From Vairimorpha apis BRL 01 (Eukaryota > Microsporidia > Nosematidae), in contig KE647277.1 of assembly GCA_000447185.1 (NCBI GenBank), forward strand, positions 60,055 through 93,915: 33,861 nt of DNA. Reading direction: 5' to 3'. A model generated the notes under the pieces. It did no database searches and was not told the DNA's origin. It worked only from the letters and a program-made list of their open reading frames with translations. Each line of letters starts with the position of its first letter. The first letter of the stretch is position 1. Made by a program: the position numbers and the translations under genes. Shown piece after piece: positions 20,683 through 31,601 of this stretch.

Positions 20683-22203
20683 TAAATTTTATTTACAAAT
20701 CTGTATAAAAATTAAAAACTTTTAAAATTGAGCCAAATGTTAAAAATTTGATTAAACAATTTGCTTAATAAAAAGAAATTTGAATATTAAAAATATATTT
20801 AAGTCAATACTGAAAATATAAAAATTAATGAACGTAGATGAATAAAAAATTTATTAGTAAATATATATATAATTGAAATACTCTAAATTTATCTCTCCAG
20901 ATATTGGACGAGAATACAATCAAGAAGAAGCTAAAGAGGAAGAAATAGAAAATGCATAAATTATATAAACTTAAACTACAATACTTCTAAGAATTATGAT
21001 TTGTTAAAAAATGGGAGAGTATGCGCACTAGTAAACCATATTATCAATTAAGACTTAAATTTAGATAATTAATTTGTAACACTTAACAATTTTAAAGACT
21101 TTGAAATTAAAAAAATGAATTTAAACCAACAAGTATCTCGTTATTCTATGTAAGTTATAATTTTTAACATATATCTATAAGGTAAAAATTTATAAAAATC
21201 AATTAGTTAAATTAAGGTAATTAATTTATAATTAATTTAATAAATAATATTATAAACTACTAAAAGTGTTTAATTTGATTTGCATAACTTTGAATAAATC
21301 TATATATTTAATATACTTTTGAATAATTTAAAATTTAAATAAAAATAAATTTTTCTCTAAATAATACAAAAATTAAAAAATGTATAATTCATGATAAAAA
21401 CATAAATATAAAAAAAATTGTTAAACATTAACTAAATTAGGTTGGCTTATGATGTATATTGTGTTATTTTTCTTTAATCTAATTTATTTAATATATGAAA
21501 ATATTGCGTATAAAATTAAGAATTAATATAAAAAAGATTATGCAAATTATTAATCAACATTTTTATTGAATAATAAATATTTTATATATATATAAATACT
21601 TTTAAATGTATTTTTGTTAAAAAAACTAAAAAACGTCGATAAAAATTAATAAAAATTGCGATACAATAAATAAAAAATATTGAAAAATCATAAATATTTT
21701 CTAAATTATTATATTAATTTATTTCTAATTTAAAGTACTAAAAATTTCACTTTTAATATCATTTATAGAAGATTCTTTAATACTTTAATATTAATAAATA
21801 ATAAATTAAAGTATTGATTAATTATAATTTATATTAAAAATATTACAAAGCAAGCTTATTTAATAACTCTAAAATTATATTTTTATTAATAATTTATACA
21901 GTATTAATGATTAATAATTAATAAAACAAAATTATCTACATTGTATTTATTTTCTATCTTATAATTTAAAAGTTTATTATAAATCTGGATTTTTTATAGA
22001 AAAACTTTTTATTTTAATTAAAAAATTAGTCTTCATTAAAATAGCTAAAACGTTTTAAAAAAATCAAAATATATATATATATAAAATAAACATATTTATA
22101 AAATTAAAAACAATAATTTAATCGAGCATATTTTTATAAGATTATAAAATATTTATGATTTTTTTTCAAAATTTTTTATAATTTCTAAGAATATTTTTAT
22201 ATA
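20683..22203. other. A/T-rich spacer with a degenerate coding-like patch
   Basis: It is mostly A/T tracts. Around 20899-21150 the plus strand is G+C-richer: SPDIGREYNQEEAKEEEIEN is followed by a stop, then NYDLLKNGRVCALVNHII, a stop, and KKMNLNQQVSRYS. This looks like an old coding remnant of unknown origin, possibly a mobile element. No start or CCC leader was identified. Confidence 0.35.
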
Positions 22204-23155
22204 AATATAATAGATTAATAAGTTATGCTGGTCATTTTTACTCTTTTATTTCATCAGCTTCCAATTCAATTCAGACAGTTATAAGAGCCATACAATTCCC
22301 CGGTACTATGGGTTTATCTAAAACTACAATATTTTCTTCCATTACATTTATCCGTATATGTTTTTCAGGTGCATCACTAGAGTACACAGACCGTAATAGC
22401 TTCTCTATTTTATCTTCAACAACTTCCGTTTGGTATAAACTCGTCTTCGGTCTAATTAAATAGACTCAAAGTTTTTAAAAGACTTAGACTAGATGTATGT
22501 TTTAGGAACGGTTTTATTTTAAGCTCTCTTATGTACTTCTTATAATATTTAGTTATCACATCATTCCATGTCATTATATAGAACAATCTTTGTTTGAGCT
22601 TTATGAATTGCATCTAGTTCATTGGCAAGAAAGTAGTATTTCCAAAGTTTTTCATTCTATACGATTGAAAGTTGATTTATGTTGGTTATTTCAACTTCAA
22701 CTATAAAGAACCTTTCCGTTTTAGTCAAAAACAAAAATAACAAACTTATTATGGCTAACCTTAATATCATTTGATATCCTTGTATCCACTCGTATCTCCA
22801 TATTGTCATTAGACATTACCTCTTAAGCTTAGTGACTTCTTATTAAGTAAGTCTTTTTAAATCCATATTTTTTTACAAAGTAGCCGATGTATACATCTAA
22901 CTACCTCATTGTGCCTTTTCATGTAGTAAAAGCCTAACATTCAATTACACTTCGTAGCTTAATGATCAACTATCTTTATTTAAGACCAATAATGAAGACA
23001 TTATCCTTATTGTCAACAGAAGATATTTCTATCCTGTGGGAAGCAATACATTGATTCAGATCTAGTCTAATTATTCCCTTTGCTAGCCATATAGAAGAAT
23101 CCTTAATGCTTTTTAGTTCATTATTCTTAGCTATAACTAAAATGTATAAAGCTTA
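22204..23155 (-). mobile_element. Dong/R4-like retrotransposon remnant (copy C)
   Basis: The plus-strand text parallels 9240-9990. Shared blocks are catgtcattatata (22566, compare 9413), atccttgtatccactcgtatctc (22778, compare 9625), attgtcattagacat (22802, compare 9650), ctacctcattgtgccttttcatgtag (22900, compare 9748) and ctttttagttcatt (23110). The minus strand therefore encodes the eroded endonuclease and knuckle. Its C-terminal tail (VEDKIEKLLRSVYSSDAPEK, then NVMEENIVVLDKP) leads to a 3-prime UTR shared with the fragment at 8682-8900. Multiple stops and frameshifts are present. The reverse transcriptase portion is absent, as expected of a 5-prime-truncated insertion. Confidence 0.8.
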
Positions 23156-23876
23156 AAATATATCAAATGAATAATTTGTTTAGTCATGTGAAAGAGTTTT
23201 TAAGCTTAGGTAGCTCTCCAAAAGAAACCATGTTTGTACACATTTAATTTTATATATAATGTTTTTATTAATAGTTTTATACTTTGTTGATATATTCTTC
23301 ATGATCACATCTCGTTTCTCAACATGTACGGGTTAATCTTTAATTATATTTTTTATTATTCTAAAAATAAAATAACCTATATATTAACAGACAAATTAAA
23401 ATGATTAAATAAACAATATGATAATAATTTAATACAAATATTAAAATTGGGACTGAAATTTTTTTATTATTAAAAAATTAATTTATTATTAAATATTTTA
23501 ATTTATGTTTTTATAGAAAGTAAAATTTAAGTTGTACAATATTATAATTTAGTATATTATTTAAATACATTTTTGTATTTTTATATAACCTAAAGTTTTT
23601 TATATTGAAAAAATTGTGATTAAATAAACAGATAATTTTTATTAGTTTTGTATATATTCTCGTAAAAACTTATTAATTTTTTAAAAATTTTCTTTTTGTA
23701 TTTTTTAACTTACATTTTAAAAAAAATACGAAATAAAATTTTTTTTATTCATTTTTAATTGTATTATATATCATTATATTAATTTAAAATTATCACAAAA
23801 AAATCAAAAAATGTAATTATTTGTCATATATTTTTTTAATTAAATTTTTATATAAAATAAAATTAAATTTATATAT
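23156..23876. other. A/T-rich spacer
   Basis: Upstream flank of the membrane-protease-like gene. A minus-strand CCC with an ATG nearby (around 23322-23331) opens only a six-codon frame, so no gene is called. Confidence 0.45.
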
Positions 23877-24932
23877 ATGGATTTTAAAATTAAAATATCA
23901 TTTTATTTGATTACAACATTTTGTTTACTTGTTTGTATTTATGAGGGATTAAATATTTACTTTACAAAAATTCCTAATTATGCAGAACATTTTAAATATA
24001 AAGAAGTATTTAAAACTAGTTATCATCGTTTGATTAATTTTATAATCAATATATGTGTTAATTATTTAATTATATTTTTAATTTCTTACAAAAATGAAAA
24101 TAATGAAAATAAAAATAAGGAACATGAAAATTACGAAAGAAATAACATTACTTTTTGTAATAAAATGAAAAATCTTTTAAACAATAATAATCTTTTGATA
24201 GCAACATATTTGCTTTTTTACTTAAATGACACAAATTATTATAAATATAATGAAATTTTATATTTACCATTTCTGTTTTATATATTTATGTTATTTATGT
24301 ATAGCAAAATGAAATATTTATGTGGTGCATTTAGAATTGTATTTTATATCGTTTATTTTTTTATTTACAAAGATATTTTTGATAATAGTAATAAAATTGA
24401 AAGATATATGAAATTTTATGACAAAAAAGTTGCAAAAAATATAAAAAAATATATTCTTAAAAAATTTATATATGAAGTAAGGAAAAAAAATTATAAACTT
24501 CAGCCAACAAATGTTCTTGTTTCCTCTAATAAAAATTCAATTTTTGTAAACGTTTGTGGAGATATTTTAAAAAATTTAACTAAAAAGGAATTTACTAGTG
24601 TTTTGTACGATGAATTTAAGCATGTTTTAATCGGAACATTTAAAGTAAAAATTATAGAATTGTCAAATTATATTATTATAGTGGCAGCTGAATATTTGAT
24701 GATTTATTTATCTAGAAAAAAATTAAAAAGTAAAGATTTTCCAAAAAATTGTTTTAAAATATATTTATTAATAAATGTAACTTTAGGTGTCTTTTTAAAT
24801 TTTTTAAAAAATTATATTATTTATTTGGAAGAGATTGAATGTATAAAATACAATGAATTAAATCACGATAAATCATATTTAATATCTACGTACAAGACTT
24901 TTAATAACTTAGCTAATAAATTTGTTAAATAA
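23877..24932 (+). CDS. Ste24/M48-like membrane protein, probably catalytically dead
   Basis: An intact 351-residue frame with several hydrophobic helices (about 7-24, 50-70, 104-116, 128-141, 150-165, 258-280, 292-312). The early segment YEGLNIYFTKIPNYAEHFKY...EVFKTSYHRL resembles the start of CAAX protease Ste24 (Y-L-x-x-R-Q... E-x-F-x-K-S-x-x-Y). The C-terminal half has NSIFVNVCGDILKNLTKKEF, TSVLYDEFKHVLIGTFKVK, matching the M48 layout N-A/S-x...G-x-L-x-x-L-x-x-E-E-x-x-x-V-L-x-H-E-x-x-H. Here HExxH is DEFKH (residues 245-249), so the first zinc histidine is Asp while Glu and the second His remain. A later LEEIECIKYN (E318-E321) sits where the third ligand motif E-x-x-A-D is expected, and the Asp is missing. 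No CCC leader precedes the ATG, unlike the neighbours. It may be a pseudoprotease or a diverged family member; assignment is by motif reading only. Confidence 0.55.
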   Translation: MDFKIKISFYLITTFCLLVCIYEGLNIYFTKIPNYAEHFKYKEVFKTSYHRLINFIINICVNYLIIFLISYKNENNENKNKEHENYERNNITFCNKMKNLLNNNNLLIATYLLFYLNDTNYYKYNEILYLPFLFYIFMLFMYSKMKYLCGAFRIVFYIVYFFIYKDIFDNSNKIERYMKFYDKKVAKNIKKYILKKFIYEVRKKNYKLQPTNVLVSSNKNSIFVNVCGDILKNLTKKEFTSVLYDEFKHVLIGTFKVKIIELSNYIIIVAAEYLMIYLSRKKLKSKDFPKNCFKIYLLINVTLGVFLNFLKNYIIYLEEIECIKYNELNHDKSYLISTYKTFNNLANKFVK

Positions 24933-25189
24933 AGTTTTCTTTATAATATCATGTATCTTAATTATCCTAGTTTAGATCGTAAATAAAGTATATAAATAGT
25001 ATGTAAGTGAAATAAAAAATCAGATTTTTTTTATGTGTATTATTTTAAAGATCAAAAAAATTATATATACATTAACTATTTATTTTATCTTTTATTTATC
25101 TTTTAAATGTAATTTGAATTAATTTGAGTGTTATAAAATATTAATATATACGAACTTTAAATATAATCATAATAGTTTTGTTTCATTAT

Positions 25190-25320
25190 ATTGAAAATAT
25201 TTTAGCATTTATCTATAAAAAACATTTGTAAATTCACAACTTGATAAAAAAACATTCGGAAATAATATTGAAATATTTTAGCATTTATCTATAAAAAACA
25301 GTTGTAAATTTTACAACTTA
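25190..25320. repeat. Imperfect tandem duplication, about 75 bp
   Basis: The text attgaaaatattttagcat with the following tttatctataaaaaaca and tgtaaatt...acaactt occurs at 25190-25252 and again at 25267-25319. The second unit forms a perfect 7-bp hairpin GTTGTAA-ATT-TTACAAC at 25301-25317, which is mismatched in the first unit. Confidence 0.8.
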
Positions 25321-25996
25321 AAGAAAACATATGAAATTAATTGATATTTTACACTCAAATATTTTTTTATAAAACTAAAATTATTTTTCATTTATAGTTT
25401 ATTAAATAAATTTTTTATTAATTTAAAAAACATATGTAAAATTATTAAATGTTAATTTAGAAATCAAAATGACTATTATTTATTTAAAAATAAGCATTTT
25501 TTGTTTAAGATAAGATTTTTATATAGATAAAATTTCATTATATACATTTTTTTAATTTATTTTTACAGTAAACTGAATAAATATATTATCAAATTTAAAA
25601 TGTCTATTTTTACAAATAATTAAATATGCTATATTATGTATAGTTTGTTAATAAAGTTTATTCAAAAAAATAATTCTTAAATTGTTATTACTAAATAATT
25701 AAAAATAAATTTTATTAAAAGAAGGTCTTAATTAATTTAAAAAAGGTTTTTTTTACAATTTTTTAAAAAATTTTATAAAACTTTTGAATACAATAAAAAA
25801 TTAAATTTTATAATATTTACATGTTTCAATATAAATAGATTATTATAAATAATATATTAAACTAAAATTTTTGCATAAGATTGACTATTAGAATCTATAT
25901 TTGACATTTTAAAAAAAATCAATTAATTTGAATAATATAAAATATAAACGAATAAATAACAATAAAATTTTATATTGTTATAAAGATTTTAAAAAG

Positions 25997-26114
25997 GGAA
26001 CGTCCAAACCCTAAAGTATCATTCTAAGATACTTTTACATTTAGGTTCTTTATAACCTGTAAAATTATAATTTTATATTTATTTTTATTATTTTTTGATG
26101 TATTGATACGTTCC
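25997..26114. other. Unexplained structured element, possible noncoding RNA
   Basis: It is an island of mixed composition in an A/T desert. GGAACGT (25997-26003) is complementary to ACGTTCC (26108-26114), closing 118 nt. Inside are a perfect 8-bp stem AAAGTATC/GATACTTT (26013-26020, 26028-26035) with a 7-nt loop, and an alternative or overlapping hairpin TTTTAC...AGGTT/AACCT...GTAAAA (26033-26064). A run ATTTTTTG at 26090-26097 resembles an Sm-type site on the plus strand. A further 5-bp hairpin CTCTA/TAGAG lies at 26132-26148. It does not match tRNA, 5S, U6 or other RNAs I can recognise. It could also be a small inverted-repeat element. Confidence 0.35.
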
Positions 26115-27325
26115 ATCTATCGCTGTATGCATCTCTATATTTCTTAGAGGTTGATCTTGTTTAAATACCTAAAATTTTCTAGAAATTTAATTGCTTTAAA
26201 ATTTGGATATTTCAGACTTTTAAAGAACATTTTTACTATTAATATTATTTGTTAAAAATTTAATTTATTTTTTTCATCAAGTTTATATATTTTATCAGTT
26301 TAAATTATTATATTTTAAATGAATTTGGTTTATTTTAGAATATATGAAAATTTAATCAAGTAATATAAATTTTTAAATAATAAAACAAAAAAAAATTTTA
26401 AGTAGATAGTTTTTATATTTTTATAAAATTTACTAAGTCGTTTGTCAAATATTCGTCGAATATATTTTAAAATACGATTTCAACAATGTTTACATTGATG
26501 AAATCACAATTAATTATGTATTGGGATTAATTTTTTTATGTAGATATATTAATTTTATAAAATTATAATATTCATTAAAAAATAAATAATAATTGTACAT
26601 ATCATGAAAATTATCTTAAAATTGATACATTTTTTTAAGATTAAATTACAAAAGATATTTGATAAAATATAAAAACATATATTTTAATATTGTAAATCAA
26701 TTAAAATATTTTATAATACTTAGTATAACTTAAGTTTTATGATTTTTTAAGTTCATAACTCAAATTAATTTTTTGTAATTTTTGTTAAATATTTTTAAAA
26801 AAAATGTGCAAATCAAATGTGTAACATTACAAAATTATATATATGTAATTATAAAAACAGTTTATATTATAAAATCAAATCGATTTATTAATATTGTTTC
26901 TAAAATTGTTTTGTATATTTTTAAAATTCAAAAATCTTAATTTTCAATTATAAATTTATTAAATTAATTAAAATTTATGATTTTTGAGATTAAAAAAATT
27001 AAATGTACAAAATTCAAATTTTGTTATTGATTAAATTAATCATATTAATGATAATTTTAAATAAAATTTGTAAACTTTAAAATTGTGATTAATTTATTTT
27101 AAATTAGTAATAAAAAAATATTTGCAACATTTAATACGTAACTCATTAAAATAAAAACATTTTTCAAAAATTATTTTTAATGAAATTAATTATATTTTCT
27201 GAAAAAATTTATAATTCATTCAAATGTATTATTGTGAGCGCATTTGTTTAAATTTTATATAAAAATAAAAAAACTTTAAGTAATTAAAAAATAATTAAAA
27301 ACATATATAAAAAACTAAATTTAAA

Positions 27326-27328
27326 CCC
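27326..27328 (+). promoter_or_regulatory. CCC start-proximal motif
   Basis: The leader is TTTAAACCCTATG, with a single base between CCC and the ATG at 27330, the same as in the paralogous pseudogene. Confidence 0.7.
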
Positions 27329-27329
27329 T

Positions 27330-28610
27330 ATGAAAATACTAACTATTATTATGAGTTTATTTGTTATAATTACATTATGTTTTGTTGTTTCTTCTAAAAC
27401 AATTCAGGGAACACGCGGACTGATTTATAATTTTAATAGTACTTTATCTGATAAAAAAATTGACTTAGGTAAAAGCATTAATGTTCAAAACAATATTAAT
27501 AATGATTTAAATGAAATAATTAGTGATTCACAATATTTGACTTTAGCTTTTGATCGTATCTTATTAAGAAAAAAAGAGCATGTAAATGAAAGTTCAAATA
27601 TTCATAATATTTGTAAAACAACGTTAAATGAATTGGACAAAAATATAGACAAATTATTTCACACATACTATCGTCAAAAATTAGCTAGTTATATAGCAGA
27701 TAATACGCCGTCATTGAAATTTCATAATAAAATACCATTAATTAATGAAGTGATGCTTTTAAATGAAAGATATCAAATAATTTTGAAGAAAAGTAAATTA
27801 AATTTAAAAAAGAAATTTACACTAGCTTTAACAGAATTCAATCTAAATAAAAATTCAATAAAAAAACAGGTACATAAATATTTACACTTTAAAGAAAATG
27901 AAAAAGTTGTTGGAAAAAAAGAAATAGAGTTGACCAGTAAAGAAGAAAATAATTTAATCGTAAAAGAAAACATAAATTTTATTAAAAATGATGATGGGTT
28001 GATGACAAGAAAAGAAAATGTTAAGTTTGTCAGTGAAACAGGAAATGTTATAGCTGAAGAAGATGTTGAGATGAATGAAAAGAGTAAAAACATACATATA
28101 AAAGAACAAGGAGGTATGCTAGTTAGTGAAGAAAATGGTGAATTAGTAGTCGAAGAAAATGTTAAAGCAATTAAGAACAAAGAAGATAGCTCTAAATATA
28201 ATAATTATCGCTATTCTACGCTAAAGGATTATATTCCAATTACAAAAAAAGATAATTTAAGTTCAGAAGATTTAAAAATTAGGTTTTTAGAGGATCCTAA
28301 AAATTTTAAAACAGAAAATGAAGCTATTTTATCATTTGGTCGAGGAGAACTTCAAGATGTTTTAGATAATTCAAGAAACATTATTCATCATGCTTTAAAA
28401 AAATATAAAACCTATTTATTTAAACATTTTGATCATAGTAGTGCGAATTTTAAAGATAGCGTAGATAAAAAAGATTTTTTAAGAGTACAACCAAAAGTGC
28501 GTGAAAATATTAAGAAATTTATTGATGATACTAAAATTTTAGTAAAGAATGACTTGAAAAAATTAATTATTAAATGTGAAGATGATTTTATTTTTTGTCT
28601 TTTACATTAA
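27330..28610 (+). CDS. Putative secreted/signal-anchored protein, lineage-specific family
   Basis: An intact 426-residue frame. Residues 1 to about 22 (MKILTIIMSLFVIITLCFVV) are a strong hydrophobic N-terminal signal or anchor. Residues 30-165 are mixed and include SDSQYLTLAFDRILL and HTYYRQKLASYIADN. Residues about 190-290 are highly charged and weakly repetitive, with recurring E-x-G/N-x-(V/L)-x-x-E-E-x-V units (ETGNVIAEEDVEM, ENGELVVEENVKAI). Residues 290-426 contain DYIPITKKDNLS, GRGELQDVLD and a C-terminus KCEDDFIFCLLH with two cysteines. No second hydrophobic helix is present. The start is fixed by the CCC leader and by the paralogue at 14401-15677, which is frameshifted. No known domain is recognised. 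The best reading is a secreted parasite protein of unknown role; an effector function is speculation. Confidence 0.85.
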   Translation: MKILTIIMSLFVIITLCFVVSSKTIQGTRGLIYNFNSTLSDKKIDLGKSINVQNNINNDLNEIISDSQYLTLAFDRILLRKKEHVNESSNIHNICKTTLNELDKNIDKLFHTYYRQKLASYIADNTPSLKFHNKIPLINEVMLLNERYQIILKKSKLNLKKKFTLALTEFNLNKNSIKKQVHKYLHFKENEKVVGKKEIELTSKEENNLIVKENINFIKNDDGLMTRKENVKFVSETGNVIAEEDVEMNEKSKNIHIKEQGGMLVSEENGELVVEENVKAIKNKEDSSKYNNYRYSTLKDYIPITKKDNLSSEDLKIRFLEDPKNFKTENEAILSFGRGELQDVLDNSRNIIHHALKKYKTYLFKHFDHSSANFKDSVDKKDFLRVQPKVRENIKKFIDDTKILVKNDLKKLIIKCEDDFIFCLLH

Positions 28611-30487
28611 ATATAAAAATTTATTTTATTATTTTTGTTTTTTTCAATTTGAGGATTAATTTTATATAATTCTGGCATAATACTTTTATTAAATTTTTTT
28701 TATTTATTGATATCGAAAGAATTATTTTGAGTTAAACAATTTTAAATAAGAATAATTAGAAAATACATATGATTTAGATGTTAAATTTTTACAAACAATA
28801 TGTAATATTGTAAAAAAGTAAAACTTAATTTACAAATAAAACATAATATTATTAAAAAGTGAATTTTAATTAAATGAAAAAAATTATTTTTATATAGTTC
28901 TTATAAATAAATTAACTTGATTAAAAACTAAATCTAAATTTAAAAAAATCATCACAATAAAATAAACTGTATTTGCATATAACCGTATTTTTATATAAAA
29001 TCAAATATTTTACAATAAAAATACAATAAACTTCTTTAACAAGATTTTTATTAATTACATTAAAAATTAAATTATATTTTTATAGGTTTGTATTAATATT
29101 TGTAAAATTATTTTTAAAACCAAACTAGTTACACCGTCACTTTCAATATTTTAATGAATCAATTCTAATTATACTCAAATGAAATGCTTTTAAGAATATA
29201 TTTAAAAGTTTTTAAATTCTTAAAGTATTTATGTTAAATAATTAGTTAAAGAATTTAATAAAAATAAATTTTTAATATTATTGAAGTGAAAATAAATCTT
29301 AAGTAATTTTTAACAATAAACGTCAACTATACATTTGTTTTAAATATTTAGATTGTTAATTGTAAAACGTTCTAAATTGTTTATCTATTTAAATTTTTTG
29401 AGTTTTATGAATGATCTATTTTATGTTTTTCCATTATAAATGTGTAATATTTTTCTAAATTAATTTTTTTGAAGATCAGATAAATTGACTGATGTATTAA
29501 ATATTAAATTTTAATAAAAGTTTTTTATTTTATGACAAAACGGTTTTAAAAATAAAAAAATATAGTTAACTTAAAATATAAAATAAATTAATGTAAAAAA
29601 TTGCAGCATTTAAAATGAAACTTTAGGTTATTAATATTTTGTAATTAATTATAAATAATAAAAAAGTAAAATTTACTTTTTAAAGTGCAAAGACTAAGAT
29701 TTTAAAACAAATCAAAAAATTAGTTATTAAGTAACCATATAGTATCATCATGATAAGATCGGTTAAAAAGCATAAAATTTCTGTCATAAATTATTATATA
29801 AGTTTTCTTTATAAAAACAGAAAATATTAAAAAACTTGATTTTTGAATTTATAAATAACTGATAATCACCATATTTACTTAATGCCAGCCTTAATTGATA
29901 TATCTTACTTGCCAATGAATGAAATGAGAAAGGATTTTTATATATTAAACAGGATGAAATCATTCATTGTTCTAATATTAAAACTTGAAAAATCACACTA
30001 AGATGTGCTACTGTATTAAATTAAATATTATTTAATATCAAATTTCATCATTCATAATAATAGGATAATTAATAACGAATTGTATATTTGCATGTATAGT
30101 CATCCAAATAGATATAATAAGAATTATGAAAAAAGAGGTTTCTAAATTTACCATTATATGAAAATAATTCAGAAAGCTAAAAAAAAATTAAATAATTAGC
30201 TTATAAATTATCGACAAACAGGAGCTATGTAAACTCAAAAGATCTATAGCAATACTTATATATCCGAATATATGTTCAATGACATAAAACGCGAGTGAAT
30301 AAATAAACAAAAAATATTTTTGCTATAAAAAAAAAGATTTGGTTTATCATATATAAAAATATATTCTTGAATATTAAAAATTAATTTAATATTTTTTACA
30401 AAAGTGAAATGAAAATATTAAGCATAAAACAAATATAAATCAATATTTAATAAATTATTTTCATATGATAAATTAAATAATATATAT
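28611..30487. other. A/T-rich spacer with faint remnant
   Basis: Mostly A/T tracts. Around 29881-30000 the plus strand has a 39-codon frame starting MPALIDISYLPMNEMRKDFY, followed across stops by NNELYICMYSHPNRYNKNYE near 30075-30135. It may be an eroded gene or transposase but no family can be named, and no CCC leader is present. Confidence 0.35.
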
Positions 30488-30826
30488 TTAATAAATATTT
30501 AATGTTGAATCTAAAGGAGGATAAAACGTCACATATCGTACATTAACTAATAAATATAAAAGAAAAATTCCAAATCCAACTAAAATACATCCTAAAATCG
30601 TTATCCAAAAAAATTTTCTAAAGATACATTTACTTATACAAAGTTCTGTATATTTTTTTAACACATTATTCTTTTTTGTATGTATATTTATTTCATTCAA
30701 TTCACAAATTTCGTTTTGATTATTTTCTTGTATAGTTAAAATTGTTTCACATTCTTTTTGAATATCTATACAAGTATCTTTATATACTGGTTTAGTTTTT
30801 GTATCATTAAATTACACATAGTTCAT
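30488..30826 (-). pseudogene. Family member lacking the signal peptide
   Basis: A CCC lies 4 nt before an ATG at 30826 that opens MNYV and then a TAA at 30814-30812. In the same frame the sequence stays open for another 107 codons to the stop at 30488: KTKPVYKDTCIDIQKECE, then ELNEINIHTKK. After these come a hydrophobic helix of about 24 residues (WITILGCILVGFGIFLLYLL) and a 16-residue tail (TFYPPLDSTLNIY end). Leader, helix position and minus strand match the signal-peptide/C-terminal-TM family, but the hydrophobic N-terminus is missing and the ectodomain is very short. The most economical reading is a deletion derivative with a nonsense codon. No ATG occurs early enough to restart translation naturally, so it is probably dead. 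Confidence 0.6.
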
Positions 30827-30830
30827 GTAT

Positions 30831-30833
30831 GGG
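30831..30833 (-). promoter_or_regulatory. CCC start-proximal motif
   Basis: Minus-strand leader AATCCCATACATG, with a 4-nt spacer to the ATG at 30826 of the truncated family copy. Confidence 0.5.
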
Positions 30834-31601
30834 ATTATTGACAATTTATATATTTCCTGTCAAGTTATTGATTGGTTTACATTTATAAAATTTTATATAT
30901 TAAAGAATATTTAATTTAAAAAAAATTATATTAACTAAATTTGAAAATGATGTTTTATAAATACATATAAATTACAAATAAAAAAAATTTTGAATTTATA
31001 TATCTTAAATATGACGTGTTTAATTAATATTTTTTAAAAAATTTTAAAACCGCAGAAAATTTTTTTAATTTTAACATATATATTTCTATTAATTTACAGT
31101 TTAAAAAATAATTTTACGATCTATATTAGGTTAATTCAATAGTGTTTGGTATATAAAAAAAATATTTTGTTTTTTTTATAAATAAGATTTTATAATTATC
31201 AAACTTTAATATTTAAGAATATAAAAAATACTATAATTAAATTTTTTATTTATAATTTTTTATATTGCTATTTTAATATACAAAAACTTTTTTAAAAAAA
31301 ATATGTAAATTTAGTATGTGATAATGTTATATTTGTCTTTAAAAATCATTTTTATATTTTATTATTTTTTAACAATTAATTATATAAATAATTAAATTAA
31401 ATGACAAAATATGTAAAACAGTTTTTTTTTGAATCTTTCTTATTTCAAATAATTTTTAAATAATAATAAAATATAGTTTATTTAGTAATTTTGTACCTCG
31501 TTATTCATTTTTATTAGTATTTATATTTAATCAAATTTAATACAGTTTTACATTAAAATTTTTCAATTTAGTTATGATAATAAGTTTTTTTGTTTTTTAT
31601 C
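30834..31601. other. A/T-rich spacer
   Basis: A/T tracts; no feature seen. Confidence 0.5.

Larger units (their letters stand above)
24933..27325. other. 2.4-kb A/T-rich spacer
   Basis: No coding frame was supported. It contains the tandem duplication at 25190 and the G+C-richer structured patch at about 26000; the rest is A/T tracts. Confidence 0.5.

Noticed and set aside
23322..23331. CCC-ATG start signal on the minus strand
   Set aside because: The frame closes after six codons and nothing family-like follows in other frames.
26013..26060. tRNA with anticodon loop ATTCTAA (UCU)
   Set aside because: The hairpin has a suitable 7-nt loop, but no D arm, no TTC-R-A T loop and no matching 7-bp acceptor at tRNA distance can be drawn.
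30812..30826. A short intron explaining the early stop in the 30488-30826 frame
   Set aside because: The frame is already continuous across the stop and no donor or branch-site pattern is visible, so splicing is not needed or supported.
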